NCBI RefSeq assembly: GCF_023487995.1
Contig: NZ_JAMFKN010000008.1
Location: 124,001-188,000 of the forward strand
Direction: 5' to 3'
Source of the DNA: Thermohalobaculum sediminis
GTDB lineage: Bacteria > Pseudomonadota > Alphaproteobacteria > Rhodobacterales > Rhodobacteraceae
DNA length: 64,000 nucleotides
The notes under the pieces were generated by a model. It was not told the origin of the DNA. It worked only from the letters and a program-made list of their open reading frames with translations, and made no database searches. A program made the position numbers and the translations under genes. Shown here piece by piece: positions 50,172 through 60,837 of this stretch. The stretch's first letter is position 1. Every line of letters starts with the position of its first letter.

Positions 50172-50362
50172 ACGTCTCCCTCACGTCCGCGGCGGTGCGG
50201 CCGGCACCATGCGCAGCGCCGCGTCCTGCACTCCGCGCGGCCTCTTGAGGTAAGGCAAAGCCGCGCGCGGATACAACACAAATTGCGCGGGCGGACGCCG
50301 CCAGACCCGTTGCCCGGCCCCCACCGGCCGAGGCATGGTCGGACCCTGGGAGGACGCTCGCG

Positions 50363-52300
50363 ATGCGTAACAAGATCATTCCGGCCGAGCAGGCCGCGCG
50401 GCTGGTCCGCGACGGCGACTGGCTCACGACCTCGGGTTTCGTCGGCATCGGCGTGCCGGACGAGCTGCTCGCGGCGATCGAGGCGCGCTTTCTCGAGACC
50501 GGCGAGCCGAGGGGGCTGGGCCTCATGTTCGCGGCGGGACAGGGCGACGGCAGGACGCGCGGGCTCAACCGCCTTGGCCATGACGGCCTGCTCGCGCGCG
50601 TCATCGGCGGCCACTGGGGCCTGATCCCCAAGGTCGGCGCTCTGGCGCTGGCGGGCCGGATCGAGGGCTGGAACCTGCCGCAGGGGGTGATCAGCCAGCT
50701 CTACCGCGACATCGCCGCGGGGCGTCCCGGCGCGATCTCGAAGATCGGGCTCGAGACCTTCGTCGATCCGCGCAAGGGCGGCGGGCGCATCAACGACCGC
50801 TCGACCGACGAGGTGGTGCGCCTGATCGAGATCGCGGGCGAGGAGTGGCTGTTCTACCGCCGACAGCGCCTCGACGTGGCCCTGTTGCGCGGCACCACCG
50901 CCGACGAGGCCGGCAACATCACCATGGAGCGCGAGGCGCTCATCCTCGACAACCTCGCCCAGGCGATGGCGGTGCGCAACTCGGGCGGCCTCGTCATCGT
51001 GCAGGTCGAGCGCATCGCCGCCCCGCACACGCTGAACCCGCGCGAGGTGGTGATCCCCGCGGCGCTGGTCGATGCCGTCGTGGTCGCCCGGCCCGAGAAC
51101 CATCTGCAGACCTATGCCACCGCCTATTCGCACCACTACTCGGGCCGCTTCCGCGCGCCGGAGGGCGCGAGCCGGCCGATGGCGCTCGACGCGCGCAAGG
51201 TGATTGCCCGGCGTTGCGCCTTCGAGCTGCCGGTGAACGGCGTCGTCAATCTCGGCATCGGCATGCCCGAGGGGGTCGCCGCGGTCGCGGGCGAGGAAGG
51301 ACTCACGCACCACCTGACGCTGACCGCCGAGCCCGGAGTGGTCGGCGGACAGCCGGCGTCGGGGCTCGACTTCGGCGCCGCGATCAACACCGACGCGATC
51401 ATCGCCCAGAACGCGCAGTTCGACTTCTACGACGGCGGCGGGCTCGACATGGCCTGCCTCGGGCTGGCCGAGGCGGATGCGACGGGCAACGTGAACGTCT
51501 CGCGCTTCGGACCCAAGCTCGCGGGCGCGGGCGGCTTCATCAACATCTCGCAATCCGCGAAACGCGTCGTGTTCGCGGGCACCTTCACCGCCGGCGGCCT
51601 CGACGTCGCGGTGGCCGGCGGCGGGATCGAGATCCGCGCCGAGGGCCGCGCCCGCAAGTTCCGCGAGACGGTCGAGCAGGTGACCTTCTCGGGCGCGCGC
51701 GCCGCGCGGCTCGGCCAGCCCGTGCTCTATGTCACCGAGCGATGCGTCTTCGAGCTCGCGCCCGAGGGGCTGCGGCTCACCGAGGTCGCGCCCGGCATCG
51801 AACTCGAGCGCGACATCCTCGCGCAGATGGCGTTCCGCCCCCTGATCGGCGAGTTGGCCGAGATGGACCCACGCATCTTCCACGACACCCCGATGGGCCT
51901 GAAGACCGACCTCCTCCATCTCGACCTCGCGGACCGCATCGTCCTCGACCCGTCGACCGGGCAACTCTTCGTCAACTTCGAGAAGCTGCGGGTGCGCAGC
52001 CTCGACGACATCGAGCGGATCCGCCGGCGCGTGGCCGAGGTCTGCGCGCCGCTCGGCCACAGGGTCGACGTGGTGGTCAACTACGATGGCGCGCGCATCG
52101 AGGAGGAGGTGGCCGACGCCTATGCCGCGATGGTGGCCGACGTGACCGAGCGCTTCTACGCGCGGGTGAGCCGCTTCTCCGGCTCGGCCTTCATGCGGCT
52201 CAAGCTCGGCCATGCCCTGTCGCAGCGCGCGCTGGCGCCGCACATCTTCGAGACCGCGGCCGAGGCGCGCGCGTTCCTCGACGCCGGCGACGGCATTTGA
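50363..52300 (+). CDS. Fused family I CoA-transferase (acetyl-CoA hydrolase/3-oxoacid or propionate CoA-transferase-like)
   Basis: A 645-residue protein joining an alpha half (MRNKIIPAEQAARLVRDGDWLTTSGFVGIGVPDELL, up to about 265) and a beta half (about 280-525). The catalytic Glu is Glu323, in the LTAEPGVVGGQPASG motif. The C-terminal tail (about 530-645) is an extension beyond propionate CoA-transferases of about 520 residues, with RVDVVVNYDGARIEEEVADAY. It transfers CoA between acyl groups such as acetate, propionate or acetoacetate. Good GGGAGGA site. Monocistronic and divergent from livH. Confidence 0.88.
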   Translation: MRNKIIPAEQAARLVRDGDWLTTSGFVGIGVPDELLAAIEARFLETGEPRGLGLMFAAGQGDGRTRGLNRLGHDGLLARVIGGHWGLIPKVGALALAGRIEGWNLPQGVISQLYRDIAAGRPGAISKIGLETFVDPRKGGGRINDRSTDEVVRLIEIAGEEWLFYRRQRLDVALLRGTTADEAGNITMEREALILDNLAQAMAVRNSGGLVIVQVERIAAPHTLNPREVVIPAALVDAVVVARPENHLQTYATAYSHHYSGRFRAPEGASRPMALDARKVIARRCAFELPVNGVVNLGIGMPEGVAAVAGEEGLTHHLTLTAEPGVVGGQPASGLDFGAAINTDAIIAQNAQFDFYDGGGLDMACLGLAEADATGNVNVSRFGPKLAGAGGFINISQSAKRVVFAGTFTAGGLDVAVAGGGIEIRAEGRARKFRETVEQVTFSGARAARLGQPVLYVTERCVFELAPEGLRLTEVAPGIELERDILAQMAFRPLIGELAEMDPRIFHDTPMGLKTDLLHLDLADRIVLDPSTGQLFVNFEKLRVRSLDDIERIRRRVAEVCAPLGHRVDVVVNYDGARIEEEVADAYAAMVADVTERFYARVSRFSGSAFMRLKLGHALSQRALAPHIFETAAEARAFLDAGDGI

Positions 52301-52359
52301 CCCGTGTCGCCGGGCGGGCTAGGCATGGGCCCCGACGACAACCCCGAGCGGAGGATTTC

Positions 52360-52941
52360 ATGCTCAGGAAGCTCTGCCTTCTGGCCGCCCTGCTCCTCAC
52401 ATTCGCGACACCGGAGGCACGCGCCGTGGACATCAAAGACCCCGAGAACACGCTGATCATCGAGCTGAAATCCGGCCGTGTGGTCATCGAGATGCTGCCT
52501 GACGTGGCTCCTGGCCATGTCGAGCGGATCAAGACGCTGGCCCGCGCCGGCGAGTACGACAACGTCGCGTTCCACCGCGTGATCGAGGGCTTCATGGCCC
52601 AGACCGGCGACGTGCAGTTCGGCGACATGGCGAGCGGCTACAACCCCTCGCGCACCGGCACCGGCGGCTCGGACCTGCCGGATCTCAAGGCCGAGTTCTC
52701 GTCGCTGCCCTTCGACCGCGGCGTCGTCGGCATGGCGCGCGCGCAGAACCCGAACTCGGGCAACTCGCAGTTCTTCATCATGTTCGAGGACGGCCACTTC
52801 CTGAACAACCAGTACACCGTCTGGGGCCGCGTGATCGACGGCATGGAGCATGTCGACAACATCAAGCGCGGCGCCCCGGGCTCGGGCGCGGTGACCGACC
52901 CCGACCGCATGGTCAAGGTGACCGTCGCGGCGGACAACTGA
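52360..52941 (+). CDS. ppiA: Secreted cyclophilin-type peptidyl-prolyl isomerase
   Basis: A 193-residue cyclophilin with a signal peptide MLRKLCLLAALLLTFATPEARA (cleavage after Ala22). The fold-specific FHRVIEGFMAQTGDVQFGD and GVVGMARAQNPNSGNSQFFIMF contain the active-site Arg, Phe and Gln. It isomerises prolyl bonds in periplasmic proteins. GAGCGGAGG precedes the ATG at 52360. The next gene, queA, begins after a 219-base gap. Confidence 0.94.
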   Translation: MLRKLCLLAALLLTFATPEARAVDIKDPENTLIIELKSGRVVIEMLPDVAPGHVERIKTLARAGEYDNVAFHRVIEGFMAQTGDVQFGDMASGYNPSRTGTGGSDLPDLKAEFSSLPFDRGVVGMARAQNPNSGNSQFFIMFEDGHFLNNQYTVWGRVIDGMEHVDNIKRGAPGSGAVTDPDRMVKVTVAADN

Positions 52942-53045
52942 GCCCCGCAGACGATCCCGCAGAACCGCTGCGCGGGGCACTCCCCCGCGCGGCGTCCCTC
53001 GGGGGCCGGGCGGAGACCTCTCCGGATCGGCCGCGGCGGTCCGCT

Positions 53046-53070
53046 GTCCCAGGCTTGATCCGGGACCTTG
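53046..53070. repeat. REP-like intergenic element, second copy
   Basis: TTGATCCGGGACCTTG (53055-53070) differs at two positions from TTGACCCGGGGCCTTG at 5769-5784. Here GTCCCAGG (53046-53053) pairs with CCGGGAC (53059-53065) with one bulged base. It lies in the gap between ppiA and queA. Recurrence in distant intergenic gaps suggests a dispersed element; a weak 7-bp hairpin also flanks ppiA at 52942-52978. Confidence 0.5.
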
Positions 53071-53160
53071 GCGCAGCGGGTGCCACGCGGCGCAGCCGCG
53101 CCTCCTGCCCCCGCGGAATTGCCCTTTACCCGCCTCGCCCGCTCGCCTATCTGCGCGGCC

Positions 53161-54222
53161 ATGCAGCTCTCGGACTTCGACTTCGACCTTCCGGAGGCGC
53201 TGATCGCGCTGCGGCCGGTCCGCCCCCGCCCCGCGTCGCGCCTGCTGGTCGCCGCGGGCGGGGCCACGCATGACAGCCATGTGCGCGACCTGCCCGGCTG
53301 GCTCCGCCCCGGCGATCTCCTCGTCTTCAACGACACCCGCGTCATCCCCGCGCGCCTGTTCGGCGAGCGGCGGCGCGAGACGCGCGACGGCGCGGGCGTC
53401 GCGCGGATCGAGGTCACGCTGATCCGTCGCGACGGCTCGGACCTGTGGTCGGCGCTGGTGCGGCCGGCGCGCCGCCTTGCGCCCGGCGACGTGATCCGTT
53501 TCGCGGACGGGCTTGCCGCCGAGGTTGTCGCGCCTCCCGCCGAGGGCGAGACCAGGCTTCGCTTCGACCGCGGCGGCGAGGCCCTCGACGCGGCGATCGG
53601 CCGGACCGGCGTCATGCCGCTGCCGCCCTACATCGCGCAGAAGCGCCCGGCCGACGCGCAGGACGCCGAGGACTACCAGACGATCTTCGCGCGCCGCCCC
53701 GGCTCGGTCGCGGCCCCGACCGCCTCGCTGCATTTCGACGAGGCGCTGGTCGGGCGGCTGGCCGAAGCCGGCGTCCTGTCGGCGCGGGTGACGCTGCATG
53801 TGGGCGCCGGCACCTTCCTGCCGGTCAAGACCGAAGCCATCGCCGAGCACCGGATGCATGCCGAGTGGGGCGAGATCGCCCCCGAGACGGCCGAGGCGAT
53901 CAATGCCGCGCGCGCCGCCGGCGGGCGCATCATCCCCGTCGGCACCACGGCGCTGAGGCTGATCGAGAGCGCCGCCGACGCGGGCGGGCGCCTCGCACCA
54001 TGGACGGGCGAGACCGACATCTTCATCACGCCGGGCTACCGCTTCCGCATCGCCGACGGTCTGATGACGAATTTCCACCTGCCGAAATCGACGCTGTTCA
54101 TGCTGGTCTCGGCGCTGATGGGGCTTCCGCGGATGCAGGCGCTCTATGCCCACGCGATCCGCGAGCGGTATCGCTTCTTCTCCTACGGCGACAGCTCGCT
54201 GCTGATCCCGGATCGCGGCTGA
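53161..54222 (+). CDS. queA: tRNA preQ1(34) S-adenosylmethionine ribosyltransferase-isomerase
   Basis: QueA builds the epoxyqueuosine ring on tRNA from SAM. The 353 residues start [20 protein letters not shown], the family N-terminus, with [59 protein letters not shown] and [19 protein letters not shown] all typical. The ATG at 53161 has a weak ribosome-binding site; an in-frame start at 53068 lacks family resemblance. Precedes the MFS gene by 103 bases. Confidence 0.97.
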   Translation: MQLSDFDFDLPEALIALRPVRPRPASRLLVAAGGATHDSHVRDLPGWLRPGDLLVFNDTRVIPARLFGERRRETRDGAGVARIEVTLIRRDGSDLWSALVRPARRLAPGDVIRFADGLAAEVVAPPAEGETRLRFDRGGEALDAAIGRTGVMPLPPYIAQKRPADAQDAEDYQTIFARRPGSVAAPTASLHFDEALVGRLAEAGVLSARVTLHVGAGTFLPVKTEAIAEHRMHAEWGEIAPETAEAINAARAAGGRIIPVGTTALRLIESAADAGGRLAPWTGETDIFITPGYRFRIADGLMTNFHLPKSTLFMLVSALMGLPRMQALYAHAIRERYRFFSYGDSSLLIPDRG

Positions 54223-54325
54223 GCGCCCGATCCGCGACACGTTCTGCCGCCTTCGGGGTGGCACGCGCGGGCGAATGCCCGCAGGATGGCCCGACCCGAC
54301 CCGACGCCGAGACGAAGGACCCGCG

Positions 54326-55612
54326 ATGCGCGCCGTGCTCAAGACGTCCTGGCCGCTGCTGATCGGCATGTTCCTGCTGATGATCGGCAACGGCATGCAG
54401 GGCACCGTGCTGGGCGTGCGCGGCGGCCTCGAGGGCTTCGACGCGACGACCATGGGCCTCGTGATGTCGGGCTATTTCCTCGGCTTCCTGGGCGGCGCCA
54501 AGCTCACGCCGGTGATGCTGCGCCGGGTCGGGCATGTCCGGGTGTTCGCGGCGCTCGGCTCGATGATCTCGGCGGCGCTGATCATCTATGGCGCGATCGT
54601 CGATCCCCTCGCCTGGACCCTGATGCGCGTGATCGTGGGCTTCTGCTACTCGGGTGTCTATGTCGTGGCCGAGAGCTGGCTCAACAACCAGGCCACGAAC
54701 GAGACACGCGGGCGCGCCCTCTCGGCCTATCTCATCGTGCAGATGCTGGGGATCATCGCGGCGCAGGGACTGCTGAACGCGGCCAACCCGGCGGGCTATG
54801 ACCTCTTCGTCATCATGTCGGTGGCGGTGTCGATCTCGTTCGCGCCGATGCTGCTGTCGGCCGGTCCGACGCCAGTGTTCGAGACGACGCGCACCATGTC
54901 GCTGGGGCGGCTCTACCGCACCTCGCCGCTCGGCTGCGTCGGCACGTTCCTCCTGGGCGCGATCTTTGCCTGCCAGTTCGGCATGGCGCCGGTCTACGCG
55001 ACCCTGCGCGGCATGACGACGGCCGAGATCTCGATCTTCATCGGCGCCTTCTATGTCGGCGGGCTGGTGCTGCAATACCCGATCGGGTGGCTGTCGGACC
55101 GGATGGACCGCCGCCGGCTGATCGCCATCGTGACCGCGGTGGGCGCGGCTGCGGCCTTCCTTGCGCTGGCGGCGGGCGGCAGCTTCGTCTGGCTGGTGCT
55201 GGCGGCGACATTGATCGGGGGCACGTCGAACCCGCTCTATTCGCTGCTGATCGCCCATACCAACGATTTCCTCGCGCCCGAGGACATGGCGGCCGCCTCG
55301 GGCGGGCTGATCGTGCTCAATGGCGTCGGCGCCGCCGGAACGCCGATCCTGGTCGGCTACCTGATGCGCGACTACGGCGCGGCGGCCTTCCCGCTGTTCC
55401 TGGGGGTGGTGATGGCGACGATGACGGCCTATGCGCTCTACCGCATGACGCGCCGGCGGGCCAAGTCGGCGGCCGAGACCGTGCCGATGCCGCCGATCAC
55501 GATGGGCGCGACCCCCGTCGCCGGCGAGATGGCGCAGGAGGCCGTGGTCGAACTGATCGAGGCCGCCGAAGCGACCGGCGAGGGATCGCCGCAACCCGCT
55601 GGTGCACCATGA
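54326..55612 (+). CDS. MFS transporter (12-TM)
   Basis: A 428-residue major facilitator with twelve expected helices. Loops such as GGAKLTPVMLRRVGHVRVFAALG and YPIGWLSDRMDRRRL fit the conserved MFS A-motif-like RxGxRR/DRxxRR. The YVVAESWLNNQATNETRGRALSAYLIVQMLG stretch is close to the Rhodobacter 'YcaD/MFS_1' group. A GAAGGA ribosome-binding site precedes the ATG. The stop overlaps the DUF924 start (ATGA). Substrate unknown. Confidence 0.9.
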   Translation: MRAVLKTSWPLLIGMFLLMIGNGMQGTVLGVRGGLEGFDATTMGLVMSGYFLGFLGGAKLTPVMLRRVGHVRVFAALGSMISAALIIYGAIVDPLAWTLMRVIVGFCYSGVYVVAESWLNNQATNETRGRALSAYLIVQMLGIIAAQGLLNAANPAGYDLFVIMSVAVSISFAPMLLSAGPTPVFETTRTMSLGRLYRTSPLGCVGTFLLGAIFACQFGMAPVYATLRGMTTAEISIFIGAFYVGGLVLQYPIGWLSDRMDRRRLIAIVTAVGAAAAFLALAAGGSFVWLVLAATLIGGTSNPLYSLLIAHTNDFLAPEDMAAASGGLIVLNGVGAAGTPILVGYLMRDYGAAAFPLFLGVVMATMTAYALYRMTRRRAKSAAETVPMPPITMGATPVAGEMAQEAVVELIEAAEATGEGSPQPAGAP

Positions 55613-56175
55613 TCCCCGACCGGACCCGCGCCACGGCCGAGATCCTCGACTTCTGGCTTGGCGAGATCGGCCCCGGGAAGTGGTATGTTGCCGACCCCGG
55701 GCTCGACGCCGCGATCGCACGCCGCTTCGCCTCGCTCTGGCACGAGGCGCTGCGCGACCCGCCGGAAAGCTGGCTCTGCACCGCGCGCGGCGCGCTTGCG
55801 CATCTCGTGCTGCTCGACCAGTTCCCGCGCAACATGTTCGGCGGGACGGCAAGGGCCTATGCCTCGGACCAGCGCGCCCGCGCCAGGGCCAAGCGCGCGA
55901 TCGACCTTGGCCGCGACCTCAGCATGCCCGAGCCCGAGCGCCAGTTCTTCTACCTGCCGCTGATGCATTCCGAGTCGCTGAGCGATCAGGAGCTGTGCAT
56001 CGCGCTCCTGCGCCAGCGGATGCCACTTACCGGGGCCAACAATCTGGGCCACGCGGTCAGGCATCGCGACGTCATCCGCCGCTTCGGCCGCTTCCCCAGC
56101 CGCAACGCAGCCCTGGGGCGGCGCGACACCGAGCGCGAGATCGCCTATCGCGCGGGCGGCGGCTACATGTCCTGA
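55609..56175 (+). CDS. DUF924 family protein
   Basis: A 188-residue helical protein of the DUF924 family, TPR-like in predicted fold, with no established activity. Family markers are EILDFWLGEIGPGKWYV at the N-terminus, LALVLLDQFPRNMFGGTARAYASD (here HLVLLDQFPRNMF), and ERQFFYLPLMHSESLSDQ. ATGA overlap with the MFS gene implies co-translation. Confidence 0.9.
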   Translation: MIPDRTRATAEILDFWLGEIGPGKWYVADPGLDAAIARRFASLWHEALRDPPESWLCTARGALAHLVLLDQFPRNMFGGTARAYASDQRARARAKRAIDLGRDLSMPEPERQFFYLPLMHSESLSDQELCIALLRQRMPLTGANNLGHAVRHRDVIRRFGRFPSRNAALGRRDTEREIAYRAGGGYMS

Positions 56176-56429
56176 CCGCCCGACCGCGACCATGTGATTC
56201 GGCCGGCGCCCCGCCGGCGCAGCCGAACCCCGGCCCGCGCGGGTGGCCGAACGGGGGAAACCCGGCCCCGCGCCCCACGCCGCGCGAAACGGAGCTGGCC
56301 TGCACCATGCGCGCCCGCGAAGAAAGTTTCCGGCGCATTCTGCCGCAACCCCGATCGGCACCAAGACATTTGCCCTGCGCGTCGCCCCTGCCGTAGGGTT
56401 TCACACCATTCGCGTGAGGGAGGACCCAG
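56176..56429. other. 254-base region upstream of lpdA
   Basis: This gap follows DUF924 and should hold the lpdA promoter. A GC palindrome with GCCGGC arms near 56202-56217 could form a short hairpin. No gene is recognisable. GGGAGGA ends seven bases before the lpdA ATG. Confidence 0.4.
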
Positions 56430-57821
56430 ATGTCCAGAAGCTTCGATGTCGTCGTGATCGGCGCAGGCCCCGGCGGCTATGTCGCCGCGATCCGGGCCGC
56501 GCAGCTTGGGCTGAAAGTCGCGATCGTCGAGCGCGAGCATCTGGGCGGCATCTGCCTCAACTGGGGCTGCATCCCCACCAAGGCCCTCCTGCGCTCGGCC
56601 GAGGTCTATCACCTGATGCACCGCGCGAAGGACTTTGGGCTGAAGGCGGACGCCATCGGCTACGATCTCGACGCGGTGGTCAAGCGCTCGCGCGGCGTCG
56701 CCAAGCAGCTCAACTCGGGCGTCGGCCACCTGCTCAAGAAGAACAAGGTCGAGACCATCATGGGCGAGGCCGCGATCCCCGCGAAGGGCAAGGTCGCGGT
56801 CAAGACCGACAAGGGTAGCGAGGAGCTGGCCGCCAAGGCGATCATCGTCGCGACCGGCGCGCGGGCGCGCGAGCTGCCGGGGCTCGAGGCCGATGGCGAC
56901 CTCGTGTGGACCTACAAGCACGCGCTGGTGCCGCCGCGCATGCCCAAGAAGTTGCTGGTGATCGGCTCGGGCGCCATCGGTATCGAGTTCGCGAGCTTCT
57001 TCAACACGCTCGGCGCCGACACCACCGTCGTCGAGGTGATGGACCGCATCCTGCCAGTCGAGGATGCCGAGATCTCGGCCTTCGCGAAGAAGGTGTTCGA
57101 GAAGCAGGGGATGAAGATCCTCGAGAAAGCGACCGTGAAGAAGCTCGACCGCGCCAAGGGCAAGGTCACCGCCCATGTCGAGCGCGCAGGCAAGACCGAA
57201 ACGATGGAGTTCGATACCGTGATCTCGGCTGTCGGCATCGTCGGCAACACCGAGGGGCTGGGGCTCGAGGCACTCGGCGTCAAGATCGACCGCACCCACG
57301 TGGTGACCGACGAATATTGCCGCACCGGGGTCGAGGGGATCTACGCCATCGGCGATATCGCCGGGGCACCGTGGCTCGCGCACAAGGCCAGCCACGAGGG
57401 CGTGATGGTGGCCGAGCTCATCGCCGGACGGCATGTCCACCCGATCAAGCCCGGCTCGATCGCCGGCTGCACCTATTGCCACCCGCAGGTTGCGTCGGTG
57501 GGCATGACCGAGGCGAAGGCCAAGGAAGCAGGTCACAGCGTCAAGGTCGGCCGCTTCCCCTTCATCGGCAACGGCAAGGCGATCGCGCTGGGCGAGCCCG
57601 AGGGGTTGGTCAAGACCGTGTTCGACGCGAAGACCGGCGAGCTTCTGGGCGCCCACATGATCGGCGCCGAGGTGACCGAGCTGATCCAGGGCTATGTCGT
57701 TGGCCGCGCCCTCGAGACCACCGAGGAGGACCTCATGCACACGGTCTTCCCGCATCCGACGCTCAGCGAGATGATGCACGAGAGCGTGCTCGACGCCTAT
57801 GGCCGGGCGATCCATTTCTGA
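56430..57821 (+). CDS. lpdA: Dihydrolipoyl dehydrogenase
   Basis: The E3 flavoprotein of 2-oxoacid dehydrogenase or glycine cleavage complexes. The 463 residues have FAD loop GAGPGG (11-16), redox pair Cys42-Cys47 (GGICLNWGCIPTKALL), NAD loop GSGAIGIEFASFFNTLG and the catalytic His-Glu in FPHPTLSEMMHESVLDAYGRAIHF. No E1 or E2 genes are in the window, so which complex it serves is not shown. GGGAGGA precedes the ATG. Confidence 0.96.
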   Translation: MSRSFDVVVIGAGPGGYVAAIRAAQLGLKVAIVEREHLGGICLNWGCIPTKALLRSAEVYHLMHRAKDFGLKADAIGYDLDAVVKRSRGVAKQLNSGVGHLLKKNKVETIMGEAAIPAKGKVAVKTDKGSEELAAKAIIVATGARARELPGLEADGDLVWTYKHALVPPRMPKKLLVIGSGAIGIEFASFFNTLGADTTVVEVMDRILPVEDAEISAFAKKVFEKQGMKILEKATVKKLDRAKGKVTAHVERAGKTETMEFDTVISAVGIVGNTEGLGLEALGVKIDRTHVVTDEYCRTGVEGIYAIGDIAGAPWLAHKASHEGVMVAELIAGRHVHPIKPGSIAGCTYCHPQVASVGMTEAKAKEAGHSVKVGRFPFIGNGKAIALGEPEGLVKTVFDAKTGELLGAHMIGAEVTELIQGYVVGRALETTEEDLMHTVFPHPTLSEMMHESVLDAYGRAIHF

Positions 57822-57992
57822 GCGAACCGGCCGGGAACCTTCGCCGGGCGTGCGAGTTGAATGGAGGCCGGCGACCCGACCGGCACGATCCTCGTTTCTT
57901 GCGGGCCCGACCGGCGTCGGGTCCGCCTCTTTTGGCGGGCCGGCGACGCGACGCATGCGCGGGACGCCCGACAGGAGTGACGCACGACGCGT

Positions 57993-58154
57993 GTGGTGCT
58001 GATCGCCCTCCTCGCCTCGCCCCTGCTGTCCGGTTGCGTGGCGGTTGTCGCCGGAACGGCGGGCGGGCTGATCGTGGACGAGGGCATGGTCGAGAACGAC
58101 GGCCGCTTCGATCCCTTCGAGAACACCGAGATCGGGCGCAAGATCTACGAGTGA
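57993..58154 (+). CDS. Small lipoprotein, first of a tandem paralogous pair
   Basis: About 53 residues: hydrophobic signal VVLIALLASPLLSGC with a lipobox LSGC, then AGTAGGLIVDEGMVENDGRFDPFENTEIGRKIYE. The second copy shares the pattern AGTAGGLIVDEG..ENDG.FDP.ENTEIG.KIY. The start is uncertain: GTG at 57993 has an AGGAG 15 bases upstream, whereas ACG at 57984 would be optimally spaced, so a rare start or a lost ATG is possible. The shared protein sequence supports translation. No function is known; both probably sit on the inner face of the outer membrane. Confidence 0.78.
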   Translation: MVLIALLASPLLSGCVAVVAGTAGGLIVDEGMVENDGRFDPFENTEIGRKIYE

Positions 58155-58327
58155 GCCGGCGCTCGCCCGCCGCTGTGCGGCCGGAAACCCGGGGCGGTCT
58201 GCCCCCGTCCGGGACGCGCGCGTCGACAACCCTGCGCTGAAGAATCGGAACGCGGCACCGCCTCGAGGCGTTGTTTCCGTGACCGCGGCGCTTTCGGCGC
58301 GCCGCACAGGCAGGAACGGAGAGACAT

Positions 58328-58516
58328 ATGACCGGCTCGACCCGCCCGCGCCCCGCCCTTGCTGCCGCGCTGCTTCTGTGCACGCTGCTTGGCGCATGTG
58401 GCGCCGTTGCCGCCGGCACCGCCGGGGGGCTGATCGTCGACGAGGGCATCAACGAGAACGATGGCACCTTCGATCCCGGCGAGAACACCGAAATCGGAGA
58501 GAAGATCTACGACTGA
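58328..58516 (+). CDS. Small lipoprotein, second of a tandem paralogous pair
   Basis: A 62-residue lipoprotein, signal MTGSTRPRPALAAALLLCTLLGAC with lipobox LGAC (Cys24), then GAVAAGTAGGLIVDEGINENDGTFDPGENTEIGEKIYD. It is a clear paralogue of the product at 57993-58154: the C-terminal 34 residues differ at only a few positions, while signal peptides differ. GGAACGGAGA precedes the ATG at 58328. A plus-strand intrinsic terminator follows at 58738. The acidic, glycine-rich short mature domain resembles no family I recognise. Confidence 0.85.
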   Translation: MTGSTRPRPALAAALLLCTLLGACGAVAAGTAGGLIVDEGINENDGTFDPGENTEIGEKIYD

Positions 58517-58610
58517 TGCCGCCTTGCGCCGATCCGGATGCACGCGGTCGAGGCCAGGCTGCGCGCGGCGCTCTTGACCCGGCCCCCCTGGCTTCGGTGA
58601 TCGCGTCGAA

Positions 58611-58632
58611 GCCCCGGCTCGCGGGCCGGGGC
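58611..58632. repeat. Perfect 8-bp intergenic hairpin
   Basis: GCCCCGGC (58611-58618) and GCCGGGGC (58625-58632) pair perfectly around a 6-base loop, downstream of the second small lipoprotein. A partial match to the REP-like core (TTGACCCGG at 58574-58582) is nearby. Together they may be another REP-like element or a processing site before the terminator. Confidence 0.4.
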
Positions 58633-58737
58633 AGCGGCGCCTCCTCCGATGGGCGCCAATCAGTCCAAGCTGCGATGACCTGATCCCCGCGCACGGATCC
58701 CTTTCCCCAAGGCATACGGGCATCGCGCAACGGCGAA

Positions 58738-58773
58738 CGCCCACCGGTTTCCCGGCGGGCGTGCCTTTTTCTT
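58738..58773 (+). terminator. Intrinsic terminator with T-tract
   Basis: CGCCCACCGG (58738-58747) and CCGGCGGGCG (58752-58761) form a 10-bp stem with one mismatch, followed by TGCCTTTTTCTT. The T-tract makes it a plus-strand terminator, 220 bases after the second small lipoprotein. That long leader-to-terminator distance leaves room for a 3' UTR or small RNA. Confidence 0.8.
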
Positions 58774-58799
58774 GGTGACTAAGTGCCTCGGCGCCGCGC

Positions 58800-60722
<1,923 letters not shown>

Positions 60723-60837
60723 AGAAGCGATCTCCCGCAAGTTGGTCACTGGGGCCGCAGAGTGCACGGCTGGCCTTAACATAGGGCGCGACGGCCCGAG
60801 GTTAAGTGCCGCTCTCGCTTCCCGCCGCAGTCTCCAC

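Noticed and set aside
60775-60806. CTTAAC and GTTAAG upstream of ftsH as a CtrA site
   Set aside because: The halves are 20 bases apart, not the seven expected between CtrA half sites. They are mentioned only as an inverted pair in the ftsH entry.
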